From assembly GCA_009602725.1 (NCBI GenBank), contig WELB01000096.1, positions 332,433-367,893 of the forward strand: a DNA stretch of 35,461 nt, given 5' to 3'. Each line of letters begins with the position of its first letter. Positions within the stretch are counted from its first letter, which is position 1. The notes beneath the pieces were generated by a model. It ran no database searches. It was not told the origin of the DNA and saw nothing but the letters and a program-made list of their open reading frames with translations. This DNA is from Spirogloea muscicola. Lineage: Eukaryota > Streptophyta > Zygnematophyceae > Spirogloeales > Spirogloeaceae. Positions 25,478 to 33,954 of this stretch are shown piece by piece. The position numbers were made by a program, and so were the translations under genes.

Positions 25478-28090
25478 TCAGCAAGGAGGCTTTAAGTATC
25501 CTTTAGTCAGCAACTGCAGGTCGGAATAACTAGAGGGTGGAAAGACGTCGCCCTGACGGAACCCAAAGGCAGCAGCCAAGGCGCGGCCTGCACACAGGTG
25601 GACGGCAAAAGCAAGGGACCTCTGCAGGGAGACGACAAGGCGCATCCTGAACACTCGAGCAAGCAACCCGCCGGCACGGATAAGCTGGGTTGCTCGCTCT
25701 GCTGCCCTTGGTGGCCATCAAGTCTCAAATGCTCCGTGTACGTCGACGAGCGAAACAAAGTCGTCGGCCGCTGGGTGATCGTGGTATTTCCTCTCCTTGA
25801 CGCCCGCTGCTTGGCGGACTGCGTAGCCCGCCTCCTCCGACGAGCGTTGGGCACTCCTAGAATCAACGCAGTCATTGGTGACGACGTCTGCAATGAGCCA
25901 AGGGTACCCCGCCTAACGCACTGAAGAACGAGATCGGCGCGCCTAGAGTGGAGGCGGCGATTTGCCCCAACTGTCAGAGGCATGACACTGGAGTTTGCCA
26001 GTGCCACTGTCTAAGCAGGTCGTGAGTGCCGGTCCGCTCCCCACCTCGTGCGCATCATAGCATATGGGCAGCCAGAGACGCCGCATCCGGACTGCGCTTG
26101 CCACACTGCACCAGCCACTGAGGCAGGGTGGATGGAGGCCGAGGAGGCGGTGTACAGCTGTGCGGAAAAGTCATCCGGCATCTGGAGCGCGTCGTATGTG
26201 GGCAAGGCGGACAACCAGGGCTGCAGCCCCTGGGGAGGATGCAGACAGCAGCCACGCGCGTCCCCAGAGGTCGTCGGAAGGCAGAAGCCCCATCACCGCG
26301 GTGAACGAGGCCGCATCAACCACCGCCATGAGGCGAGCTTGGGCTCGGAGGTCGGGCATGCGCGAGAGGTGTTCGAAAGGGACTGCCCATTGCACCAGGG
26401 CGGGGGTGGTCCGCGAGCAGCGCATCCCGGGCTGAGCGTAGAGCCGCCTGGAAAGGCAACGCGCCGGTCTCCACGTCCGCAGCCACCTGCTCCAGCAGGC
26501 TACCCCCATGCCGGATGAATCGCTGGGCCACCGAAGTCGCACCCTGCGCCTAGCTACCCAGGTACGCTGCCCGGCAGGCGCGAGCCAGCGGGCGGCAGCC
26601 CAGACCACCACAACTCACAGGCAGGGAGGCCTGTTGAACTGCAGCCGGCGACTTCAGGAAGGCCAGGTTGGTATCGGACCAGGGCCGCTGTGCTGGCCAC
26701 GTAACCTGCATCAAAGGTTGCGTAGGTGGCCTGCGCTGCCGGCAAGGTAGGGAGGGCTCGGGCCAAGTACTGGGCCGTTGTACATTGCACCGCGTGATCA
26801 TGGCTAGCGCCAGCTGCATGCCGTGCTCTGGGAGGTGGGCCGCCGGCAGGAGGTGCTCCTGGAGCCGGGCGCGCAGCTGCTCGTCCACAAAAGACGGCGT
26901 GCCGAGGTACCCCAAGGATGGTGAGGCCGTTCAAGGGAGTCTGGCACCCTGGGGGCAGAGGCAAGGGGACAGGAAGGCCACGGGGCGACCACGCTACGCA
27001 CTTCTTGGCCCGGATGGACATGCCGAGGGCGGCCAGCTGCTGCCGGAAGGTGGCGGTGGCTGCCGACACGTCCCCAGGGCTGCCGACCAGGGTAGTGTCG
27101 TCGGCATAGGTGGGTAGGAGGACGCCGGGGTGCGCGCCGCAGTGGCCTTGAGAGCGCGACCGTGAGCCAGCGCAAAGAGAAAGCTGGCCAGAGGGTCCCT
27201 TTGGCATGTGCCCGTCCTTGACTGCAGCGTCTCCACCTCACCACTCCCGGTCTGCCACAGGAGGTCGCTGGGCTGGCCGTAGCCATGGCGGAGAAAGGGA
27301 AGGAGGGAGGGAAGGCAGCTTGCAGCTCCTCGGTGACGGCGTTTCGCTCTACGCTGTTGAAGGCGTTCTGCACATTGACAGCCAGGAGCATCCAGTCAGG
27401 GTGGAGATCTAGGGCCGCGGGGACGCCGTGGACGACTGCCCCACCGCCGTTTCACAGCCCAGTGCAGTATTGATATGGGGCAAGGTGGGTCTGCGATTGC
27501 CCGAGGTGTTGTTGCCACAGCGTGCGGGCCACCAGACACTACAGAACCTCCCTGATGGCGCTGGGTCAGACTCCGCCGTTGGCCTTGGCGATGACGAGGA
27601 GGTTGCTGGAGCAGAGCACCGAATGTGTAGCAGCAGGGACCTTGTCCTGGGCCACGAGCTGACACACTTGGAATAGCGCCTGGAAGTCGGAGGCCTCGAC
27701 CTCCAATAACAACTCATGAAGGTGCTCTGTGAGCATACCAGAGGGGCCGCCTGCGGCGGCTCTGCGGCTGCTCTGGAGTACCCTGCCGAGGGTTGCAGCG
27801 TCGAGGGCCACCTCCTCGGGCGGCTCGAAGGAAGGCAGCCAAGGGGGGAGGGGGCGCGGGCTTCGGAATGGAGGGCTTCCATGGCATGTCTACTGCAAGT
27901 AATGGCGGCTCGGTTGTACGGGGCTCGGAGGGACAGTCCTCCCGCAGTCGCCACAGCGAGTGTGGCCGGCAGCTGCACGCCACGCCTGCCCCGCTAGGTT
28001 GTCGTGACGGGCGCAGGCGAGCTCGTGCTGAGCCAAGCTACGGCGGTTGTGGCAGGGGCGCTGGCAATGCGGGCACACCAGAGGCGCAGG
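25478..28090 (-). pseudogene. near full-length RLE-type LINE, degenerate
   Basis: The longest copy. Minus strand from about 28078: zinc fingers (CPHCQRPCHNRRSLAQHELA ending in C, then CGDCG). RT blocks follow: AAGGPSGMLTEHLHEL, LLVIAKANGGV, motif A as LLAVNVQNAFNSVE, and motif C as TYADDTTLVG near 27110. Then KKCVAWSPRGLPVPLPLPPG, the RT-distal region (about 26.0-26.9 kb), remnants of the knuckle and endonuclease (HSRRADLV near 25940) and ARVFRMRLVVSLQRSLAFAV. The end is LQLLTKGY without its stop, running five codons on to 25478. Several frameshifts break it. The motif A aspartate is an asparagine. It gives the best view of the domain order ZnF-RT-CCHC-RLE. Confidence 0.8.
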
Positions 28091-28396
28091 CGAGCTTGGC
28101 GGGTATGAGGGGGGGGGGCACCTGGAGCTTCAGAAGCTGATTGCCCACTANGAAGGTGGCGGCTGCGAGAGGGGAGGTGGTGGCGGCGGCGACGGCGGCG
28201 GGAGTGACGACGGGGGGGAGACACGGGCGGCGGAGAGGGGGACGACGATGGTGGTGGAGGGGGCAGGTGCAGCAGCGGTGAAGTGGTGGTGGTGGTTGGG
28301 GCGGTGAAGGAGTCGTTGGCATTGGTGATGACAGGGGAGGCTGCGGCGGCGGAGAAGGTGGGGTGGTGAAGGCGACGGCGTGGATGTCTTCAGGAG
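28091..28396. other. GC-rich leader of the LINE copy, with an N
   Basis: GGT/GGC/GAC-rich low-complexity stretch with one ambiguous base at 28151. It lies where the 5' UTR or N-terminal linker of the minus-strand LINE would be; translations give only Pro/His-rich sequence. No confident feature. Confidence 0.35.
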
Positions 28397-28469
28397 TAGG
28401 GTTTCAGGAGTAGGGGGTCTAGGCTTTAGGTTAAAGGGTTAGGGTTGAGGATTGATAGCCTTTAGGTTG
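28397..28469. repeat. degenerate telomere-like repeats
   Basis: Holds GTAGGGTTTCAG, TTTAGGTTAAAGGGTTAGGG and TTTAGG. These resemble the plant and green-algal telomere unit TTTAGGG in degraded form. They stand at the 5' edge of the longest LINE copy, between two oppositely ending elements. This may be an interstitial telomere remnant or part of the element leader. Confidence 0.45.
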
Positions 28470-28569
28470 TATGCGACGGCGCGGCCGGCGGGTTACTGCG
28501 GCCGCTGTCGCCCCGCGGGGCCCCGACGGTCGTCGGGCTGTAGAAACAGCTGGTGCGCGCACAGGAGAA

Positions 28570-28702
28570 TCAGGAACAGAAGAAAGTGCTCGCCCGTTAA
28601 GGATAATGCGTGTATATTAAGAGATGGGGAGGCCATGTGTGGCCAAGTACAAAGGCAAGCACATTGGACAAATGTACGTCACCTGCTGCTAAGCTGACCC
28701 GC
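28570..28702 (-). repeat. 3' UTR of the second LINE subfamily
   Basis: Follows the TGA at 28703-28705 on the minus strand: GCGGGTCAGCTTAGCAGCAG, a stretch shared with 20401-20512 and 33417-33505, then ATTATCCTTAACGGGCGAGC ACTTTCTTC. The hairpin of the first subfamily is absent, but the terminal GGGCGAGCACTTTCTTC is shared, so both probably use the same 3' end signal. Confidence 0.7.
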
Positions 28703-30312
28703 TCAGTAACCACGAGTCAGCACATAGAGGTCGCTAGCTGACGCTCGAATACCGGACGGCAATTGACTAGCTCTTGTGCCAGCAGCTAAGGCTCGACCAG
28801 CTTTCTGATGCAGAGCATACGCCTGAGCTCGTTGCAGACAGGTTGACACTCGACGTCGCAGAAATGACAGATAGGCTGCCGGCATACCCATCTGGGCTGG
28901 GAGCATATCCTCGCGTCGTGCATATCCCAGACTCGCTATGTTCTCGAGTAGGGTATGGAAGCGAGGACCCAAGCAGCCGAAAGTGTCGATTGCGGCCGGG
29001 AGGAGGTGGTCACTGCGGGGGTAGTCTGAGTAGTGTCGGAGCTTTTTCTGCTCAGCACCTCCCACTGCGTGGCCAGCAATGTGTGTGGAAGCGGAACTCT
29101 TGTATGCCTCAGTCACCACCACATCAACCAAAGCTCGTGGGCCTCCGCCAGGTTGTACACCCACAATGTCCAGGGTGCGACGGTGATGGCCTCCCTGGGA
29201 ATCCGTGGTGATGGGCATTACATTGCTCACTTCAACGATGGCGCGGTAGCCGGCGTCGCGCATCAAGCCCGCCAGGGCGTCCCGTAGGAGATTGTGGACG
29301 CCCACCACCTCAGGGCCTGTGGGACACCGCAGCATGTGGGTGGCTAGGTCTCCGCCCTCCGTACGGAAGCCACACTCACACTGAGTTACTCCAATCAGGC
29401 AGGTCGGGGGCAGGCCCAGGAACAGCTGGAGAAGCGTCCGGAATGCTTCAGGGCTGATTTTGAAAGCGTTGTGGATTGCGTGTGTGGTGAGCCAATCCGT
29501 TGCCCCAGGCGTTGCGAGCGATGTGAGACGTGCCAGACTCCTTGGATTGGTCTTGATATCCGGCATCGTCCTCAACGCCTTGCGACGCTCGTCCTCAACT
29601 GCCGCAACGAGTCTGGCCTGTGCCGCTTTGTCTGGTGCTTGAGCAAGCGCTGAGAAGGGGGTGAGGAGGGGTTGTAGGGACGGGAAGGAGCCGAGTGCTG
29701 ACTCCCGGATGCTCCTCAGTTGTACTTGGAATGCCAAGGAGCCTTCCTCCACCTCGGCTGCAGGGCCGGCCAGGCAAGGGAAGCGCAAGGGAAGAAGGGA
29801 GGCAACCTGGTGCCAGCAACCGAGAAAGGCTGCCTGCGCCGTCTGTTCAAGTGACCGGCAGCCCAGGCCGCCCATTCGTGTGGGAAGGGATGCCTGCAGG
29901 GAGGATGAAGGTGAGGGGAAGGATGGGTGTTGAATCAGGGAAGCCAGGGTTTGCCGGAGGGAGGTGTCGAACTCCTTGTACAGCTCGCCCACCATGTCCG
30001 TTGGGGCGACTGTCCGCTGCAGGTAGCCAGCTCGTTGACCGATGCAGCGAGTAAGGATGGCCAGCGCCAGCTGCGGATCTCCGAGGAGGGGAAGGGAGGG
30101 AAGGGGGGCAAGGTGTTGCTGCAGGCGTTCACGCAAGTCCTCCGCAATGTGGGATGGTGTGCCAAGGGGAACTTTGAGAACAGCCAGCCCATTGGCAGGG
30201 GTCTGGCAGCCTGGTGGGAGCTGGAGGTTGGTGGGGAGGGGGCGTGGTGACCATGCCACGTTCTTGGTGGGGCAGACCCGCAGGCCCATTGTGCTCAGTT
30301 CGTGTACGAGTT
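28703..30312 (-). pseudogene. RLE-type LINE subfamily 2, open 528-codon fragment
   Basis: An uninterrupted frame from 30289 (upstream codons of the same frame reach about 30312: ELSTMGLRVCPTKNVAWSP) to TGA 28703. It starts after RT motif C, continues through LPPGCQTPANGLAVLKVPLG, LQASLPTRMGGLGCRSLEQ, CCHC (CECGFRTEGGDLATHMLRC), endonuclease HRRTLDIVGVQPGGGPRALV, DVVVTEAY and QKKLRHYSDYP, and ends SDLYVLTRGY. Candidate catalytic D, D and K are present. It is clearly diverged from the 12.9-kb copy but has the same layout. Its 5' end is cut and joined to another tail at about 30313. The long open frame suggests recent insertion. Confidence 0.85.
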
Positions 30313-30440
30313 AAGGATAGGGGCTGGAAAAGCCAGCCCAAAAAAGAATGAACAGAGTACGAGAAGGGGGCCAGGGGAAGCGCTAGAGAAAACAAGCACA
30401 CAAAGAAACAAAGCAGCTACGAATTACTCAGTAACCCCTG
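30313..30440 (-). repeat. LINE 3' tail (minus)
   Basis: AGGATAGGGGCTGGAAAAGC CAGCCC hairpin at 30312-30342, then the GAACAGAGTACGAGAAGGGG 3'-UTR stretch and the last codons (CAGTAACCCCTGCT = SRGY-stop in reverse) at about 30428-30441. It is a 5'-truncated tail joined head-on to the 5' end of the 28.7-kb copy. Confidence 0.7.
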
Positions 30441-30480
30441 CTACTGGGACAGAAGCACGCCCAGGGAACATGGTGCCCTG

Positions 30481-30545
30481 CGGACATTCTCCATTCTTTT
30501 TGGGCTGGCTTTGCCAGCCCCTCTTTCTTTATGGGCGAGCCTTCT
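30481..30545 (+). repeat. LINE hairpin unit (plus)
   Basis: TTTTTGGGCTGGCTTTGCCA GCCCC with an 8-pair stem, then TTTATGGGCGAGCC. It opens a plus-oriented truncated copy directly opposite the minus tail at 30313-30440, with about 40 bp between them. Confidence 0.75.
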
Positions 30546-30559
30546 CTCTCTTGCGGAGC

Positions 30560-30938
30560 GAGCGGTGCTGGCGATAAATCCACGGCACTTGCACTTGACG
30601 TCCACGGGTCTTTCTGCAGTCGCTGGCTGGACCTCCTACAGCAGCTTGCTCGGCAGGCCGGGTCAGCAAGGGAGCTGCCCCGCTTCAACGCTGCCCGGCC
30701 GCTTGTACAGGTTTTCCGCATGCGGCTGTCAGCTGGGGAGCCGGCAGACTTTCCTGCAGCCGGGTCGCTGGCGCAAGTGTTTCGAATGCGCCTGGCCGTC
30801 TCGCTGCAGAGGTCTATGGCCCGGGCATTGCACCTTCGTGCCGGCAGAGCCCTCGCTGCTGCCTCTGGCTCTGGCCAGGGAACCCACTTCAACGAGCCTA
30901 GCATCTCCGACCTGCGGCTGCTTAGCAGAGGTTTCTGA
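30560..30938 (+). pseudogene. LINE C-terminal fragment with internal duplication
   Basis: Plus frame: ALALDVHGSFCSRWLDLLQQ, ARPLVQVFRMRLSAGEPADF, PAAGSLAQVFRMRLAVSLQR, SMARALHLRAGRALAAASGS and SISDLRLLSRGF-stop at 30936-30938. The block around QVFRMRL occurs twice, about 70 bp apart. A duplication or fusion of two copies therefore occurred in frame. The second copy matches the subfamily at 873-996 and 32.2 kb. Confidence 0.75.
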
Positions 30939-31062
30939 GTGATTCGTAGCTGCTTTGTTTCTGTTTCTTAGCGCTTCCCCTGGCCCCCTTCTCGTACTCT
31001 GTTCATTCTTTTTCGGGCTGGTTTTTCCAGCCCCTATTCTCAATGGGCGAGCACTTTCTCTT
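30939..31062 (+). repeat. LINE 3' UTR with hairpin
   Basis: GATTCGTAGCTGCTTTGTTT, then CCCCTGGCCCCC, TTCGGGCTGGTTTTTCCAGC CCC hairpin (31014-31037) and CTCAATGGGCGAGCACTTTC. It is the complete standard tail of the LLSRGY subfamily. Confidence 0.75.
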
Positions 31063-31064
31063 CG

Positions 31065-31208
31065 CTGTCAGTCTCTTTCCAGCGCTCCGTGGCTCACGCA
31101 GTCCACTTGCGAGCAGGCCGCGCTTTGGCTGCTGCACGTGGGTCTAGGCGGGGTGCCTCTGCCGCTCCAGGAAAGGGCCGACGGTCTCCACGCCCGTCGC
31201 GTAGACCA
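31065..31208 (+). pseudogene. LINE fragments: C-terminal piece joined to endonuclease start
   Basis: 31075-31165 reads QRSVAHAVHLRAGRALAAAR (C-terminal block of another copy). At about 31167 the sequence switches to RADGLHARRVD, the start of the endonuclease domain, without its knuckle. The second part is the 5' end of the composite copy that continues at 31349, 32000 and 32462. Confidence 0.65.
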
Positions 31209-31348
31209 AAGAAGGTGCTCGCCCATTGAGAAGAGGGGCTGGCAAAGCCAACCCAAAAAGAATGGACAATGTTCAAAGCCAAAGAAAGAGGTGCTGGAAA
31301 AGGACTACTTTACAAAGTGCAAAATGGTGCAGAGGGAGATGCAGATGG
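31209..31348 (-). mobile_element. inverted LINE 3' tail inserted in the composite copy
   Basis: Begins AAGGTGCTCGCCCATTGAGA, then a GGGGCTGGCAAAGCCAACCC hairpin and about 90 bp of the TSGY-type 3' UTR, ending GATGGCTGC. It splits the host copy exactly within RVD|LVATPQAGGP: GTAGACC before it and CTGGTGGCC after it restore the frame once removed. Any target duplication is at most 2-3 bp. Confidence 0.75.
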
Positions 31349-31460
31349 CTGCCTGGTGGCCACACCACAGGCCGGGGGGCCACGTCTTCTCCTGGACGTG
31401 GTGACCACCGACGCATACGACCGCTCACACCCAGCCCAATGTGCCACCAAGGCTGGGCTG

Positions 31461-31584
31461 GGTACCTTTCTTCGTTGCATAGAAGCATACCTTGCGCTCA
31501 GCTAATACCAAGACAGCAACTCCTAACAATAATGGTATGATGATTCCCAGTCTTTACGCAAATACTTACAAGATACAATGTCAT
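31461..31584 (-). pseudogene. nad1: nuclear mitochondrial fragment: start of nad1
   Basis: Minus strand from ATG 31584: MTLYLVSICVKT, then after a one-base shift LGIIIPLLLGVAVLVLAERK and, after another small deletion, SMQRRK. This is the highly conserved N-terminus of NADH dehydrogenase subunit 1 (complex I, mitochondrial inner membrane). It ends at the junction with the LINE (about 31461). Two indels make it non-functional. It lies about 40 bp after the cox3 stop on the same strand and belongs to the same insert. Confidence 0.85.
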
Positions 31585-31625
31585 TCGTATTCCTACTTTT
31601 TTTCTCTTCTGCTTTGCTTTGCTTT

Positions 31626-31999
31626 TTATCCTCCCCACCAATAGATAGAATCAAATTAGAATAGCCAAACCACATCCACAAAATGCCAGTACCAAGCTGC
31701 TGCTTCAAAACCAAAATGATGTCTCTTGGTAAAGTGACCCATTTATTGGCGCAGACAACATATGCTTAGAAAAATTGTGCCTATGATAACGTGAAAGCCA
31801 TGAAAACCTATAGCTAAAGAAATGTAGAGCCATAAATACCATCTGAAAGAGTGAAAGGAGCTTCAACGTATTCCATAGCTCGTAAGGCTGTAAAGATGAT
31901 GGCTAAAACAATGGTAGCTAACAAACCATAGATTGCCTGATCTTTCGTTCGTGCAAGTATTGAGGGATGAGCCCATGTAACTGCAGCTCCAGAAGAAAG
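31626..31999 (-). pseudogene. cox3: nuclear mitochondrial fragment: C-terminal half of cox3
   Basis: Minus strand from 31999: LSSGAAVTWAHPSILARTKD, AIYGLLATIVLAIIFTALRA, MEYVEAPFTLSDGIYGSTF. A one-base shift near 31820 moves to LAIGFHGFHVIIGTIFLSIC, then GHFTKRHHFGFEAAAWYWHF, VDVVWLF and IYWWGG with the natural TAA at 31626-31628. This is cytochrome c oxidase subunit III from its third helix to the end. In-frame stops at 31743-31745 and 31656-31658 and the frameshift show it is dead. It is AT-rich inside GC-rich LINE sequence. It starts exactly at the LINE junction (about 31999). TGG is used for Trp. Confidence 0.9.
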
Positions 32000-32272
32000 C
32001 GGTCGCCTGCTCCGCTCAGGCAAAAGAGCTCAAGTACGCCGACCATCCGCGGGAAGACGAGTTCTTCCCGTTGGCAATTGACACCCATGGGGCGCTGGGC
32101 GCTCGGTGGCTCGAGCTGCTCACCCAGCTCGCCCGCCACACCATCGCCCGTCGCTTCCATGGGGAGCCGGTCGACTTTCCTGCAGCCGGGTCGCTGGCGC
32201 AAGTGTATCGTATGCGCCTGGCCGTCTCGCTGCAGAGTTCTATGGCCCGGGGCGCCACCTTCGTATTGGCAG

Positions 32273-32461
32273 AAGAAAGTGCTCGCCCATTGAGAATAGG
32301 GGCTGGAACAACCAGCCCGAAAAAGAATGAACAGAGTACGAGAAGGGGGCCAGGGGAAGCGCTAAGTAACAGAAACAAAGCTGCTACGAGACACTCAGTA
32401 ACCCCTGCTAAGCAGCCGCAGATTAGAGATGCTGGGCTCCTGGAAGTGGGTCCCCTGGCAG
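32273..32461 (-). mobile_element. inverted LINE 3' tail with 6-bp target duplication
   Basis: Begins AAGAAAGTGCTCGCCCATTG, then a GGGGCTGG-loop-CCAGCCC hairpin, the 3' UTR and the last about 20 codons of the ORF in reverse, ending GGGTCCCC. TGGCAG stands before it (32267-32272) and at its end (32456-32461). Excising it restores TFVLAGRALAAASG of the host copy. It therefore looks like a 5'-truncated retrotransposition event into a sister copy in opposite orientation. It defines the element 3' end as ..GGGCGAGCACTTTCTT. Confidence 0.8.
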
Positions 32462-32551
32462 AGCCCTCGCTGCTGCCTCTGGCTCTGGCGAGGGGACCCA
32501 CTTCCAGGAGCCTAGCATCTCTGATCTGCGGCTGCATAGCAGGGGTTACTG

Positions 32552-32695
32552 AGTGATTCGTAGCTGCTTTGTTTCTTTGTGTGCTTTTTTTCTTAGCGCT
32601 TCCCCTGGCCCCCTTCTTGTACTCTATTCATTCTGTTTTGGGCTGGCTTTTCCAGCCCCTATCCTCAATGGGCGAGCACTTTCTTCTTCCCAGCT
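32552..32695 (+). repeat. LINE 3' UTR with hairpin
   Basis: Standard tail of the composite copy: CTGCTTTGTTTCTTTGTGTG, CCCCTGGCCCCC, TTTTGGGCTGGCTTTTCCAG CCCC and CTCAATGGGCGAGCACTTTC TTCTT. With 32273-32455 it forms an inverted repeat with arms of about 180-200 bp. Confidence 0.8.
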
Positions 32696-32699
32696 GCGT

Positions 32700-33170
32700 G
32701 TCATTCCGACTTGCTGCTGCTCACTTGTCGTGACTGAGCTTCTGTAAGCGCTATGGCTGCTGCCTCAGGGTCTCGGCAGCGTGCCGCTTTTCCTTATCTC
32801 TTTTCCTGCTTCGAGTTCTGATTTGCTGTTGCTCACCCGTGGATACTGAGCATCCATCTGCATCATTTTGTGTCTTGGTGTGTAGTTGTCTTTCCGGGCA
32901 CTGTTTTGTGGCTTTTTGAGGCCTGCCGACATTGTCCGTTCTTTTCTGGGCTGGCTTTGCTAGCCCCTCTTTTTCCTTAGCCTAGCATCTCTGATCTGCG
33001 GCTGCTTAGCAGGGGTTACTGAGCGATTCGTAGCTGCTTTGTTTCTTTGTGTGCTCGTTTTCTTTGCGCTTCCCCTGGCCCCCTTCTCATACTCTGCTCA
33101 TTCTTTTTTGGGCTGGCTTTTCCAGCCCCTATCCTCAATGGGCGAGCACTTTCTTCTCTTTTTCTATGGG
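32700..33170 (+). repeat. two more truncated LINE tails in tandem
   Basis: 32735-32978: remnant of ..ASGSRQ and LLLTRGY-stop (TGA at about 32847), TSGY-type UTR and hairpin GGGCTGGCTTTGCTAGCCCC. 32979-33170: SLISDLRLLSRGY-type end (TGA 33020-33022), its UTR and hairpin TTTTGGGCTGGCTTTTCCAG CCCC, ending GCACTTTCTTC. Both face the same way as the tail before them and join directly end to start. Confidence 0.75.
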
Positions 33171-33362
33171 GGAGCCTTGCTCTCCTCTGTAACTTCCCCT
33201 TCCCGTTTGGAAGTGCCAACGGAACCGGAACCTGTATGATGCCGCTGGGCTTCGTTGCGCGCGTCGACGTGGCATCGTCCGGGAAGTCGTACTGTCCGGG
33301 CACGCGCGGCACGCGCTACTAGCGCCACGCGCCAACGCGCGGCACGCGCCATTCCCCTGAAT

Positions 33363-33510
33363 TCTGATATTCGGGCATCATTTAGCAACCTCTACGTGCT
33401 GACTCGTGGTTACTGAGCGGGTCAGCTTAGCAGCAGGTGATGTAAATCTGTCAATGTGCTTGCCTTTGTACTTGACCACACCGGCTCTCCATCACTCTGG
33501 GGATACGAAT
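33363..33510 (+). pseudogene. LINE subfamily 2, last codons and 3' UTR
   Basis: IRASFSNLYVLTRGY with TGA at 33414-33416, then GCGGGTCAGCTTAGCAGCAG and the UTR shared with 28.6 and 20.4 kb. Upstream, 33230-33360 is GC-rich with several ACGCGC/GCGCGT repeats (CACGCGCGGCACGCGC) that I cannot assign. Confidence 0.7.
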
Positions 33511-33954
33511 CAAGAATCCGCCCATCCAGGGGAGGACCTTGGGGCTACCCTCATCACACTCTTTGGGGAGGGGTAGCAGATGGAACGCAGTAGTAGGCCG
33601 AGTCTAGACTCATCAGTCGGACCCGTGACGCCCAGAAATGCAGTGTGTATTTAGTGATGGAGGGCCTGTGTGTCCCAGAGAGAGGAACAGGCCTGCTTGC
33701 CTGCTGCTGCAGCCGCCGCCACAGCCTTGCTGCTGCCATCGGCTGCTCAGCCCGCGCCGCGGCTCGTCGCTGCAAAGATTGTCGGCTCTCTGTAAGTGCT
33801 ATGGCTGCGTCCCATGTCAGGACAGCTGGTAAGCCAGACCCTCAGTAGAGTCACCACCTTCTGGCGGTGCCTCAGGGTAAGACTTCTGCTGTGCAGTATA
33901 TGCTGGCGTTCCACTGTAAGGGGGTTGTCCCTAGAACCCCCTAGGTCCGAACTA
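33511..33954. other. unassigned spacer between LINE tails
   Basis: No LINE coding or hairpin sequence is visible. Two overlapping ORFs of about 65 codons are Cys-rich by composition only. An imperfect repeat of CCCTAGAACCCCCTAGGTCC and CTAGGTCCG lies at 33930-33960. Nothing else is recognised. Confidence 0.35.

Larger units (their letters stand above)
31349..32551 (+). pseudogene. composite LINE copy broken by mitochondrial DNA and a LINE tail
   Basis: With its insertions ignored, one plus-strand copy continues from 31208: LVATPQAGGPRLLLDVVTTD, SHPAQCATKAG (to 31457), then after the mitochondrial insert AVACSAQAKELKYADHPRED, FPLAIDTHGALGARWLELL, AAGSLAQVYRMRLAVSLQ, TFVLAG. After the second inverted tail it resumes RALAAASGSGEGTHFQ and SISDLRLHSRGY with TGA at 32550-32552. 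Candidate endonuclease D, D and K (KELKY) remain. Apart from the insertions the frame is intact, so this copy was young when hit. Its 3' UTR and hairpin follow to 32690. Confidence 0.8.

Noticed and set aside
25478-28090. Reverse transcriptase as a retron, group II intron or diversity-generating element
   Set aside because: Zinc fingers, CCHC knuckle, restriction-like endonuclease and many 5'-truncated copies identify a non-LTR retrotransposon.
31523-32023. Functional cox3 in the nucleus
   Set aside because: Frameshift near 31820, two in-frame stops, N-terminal half missing, no promoter or transit peptide; it sits inside a LINE.
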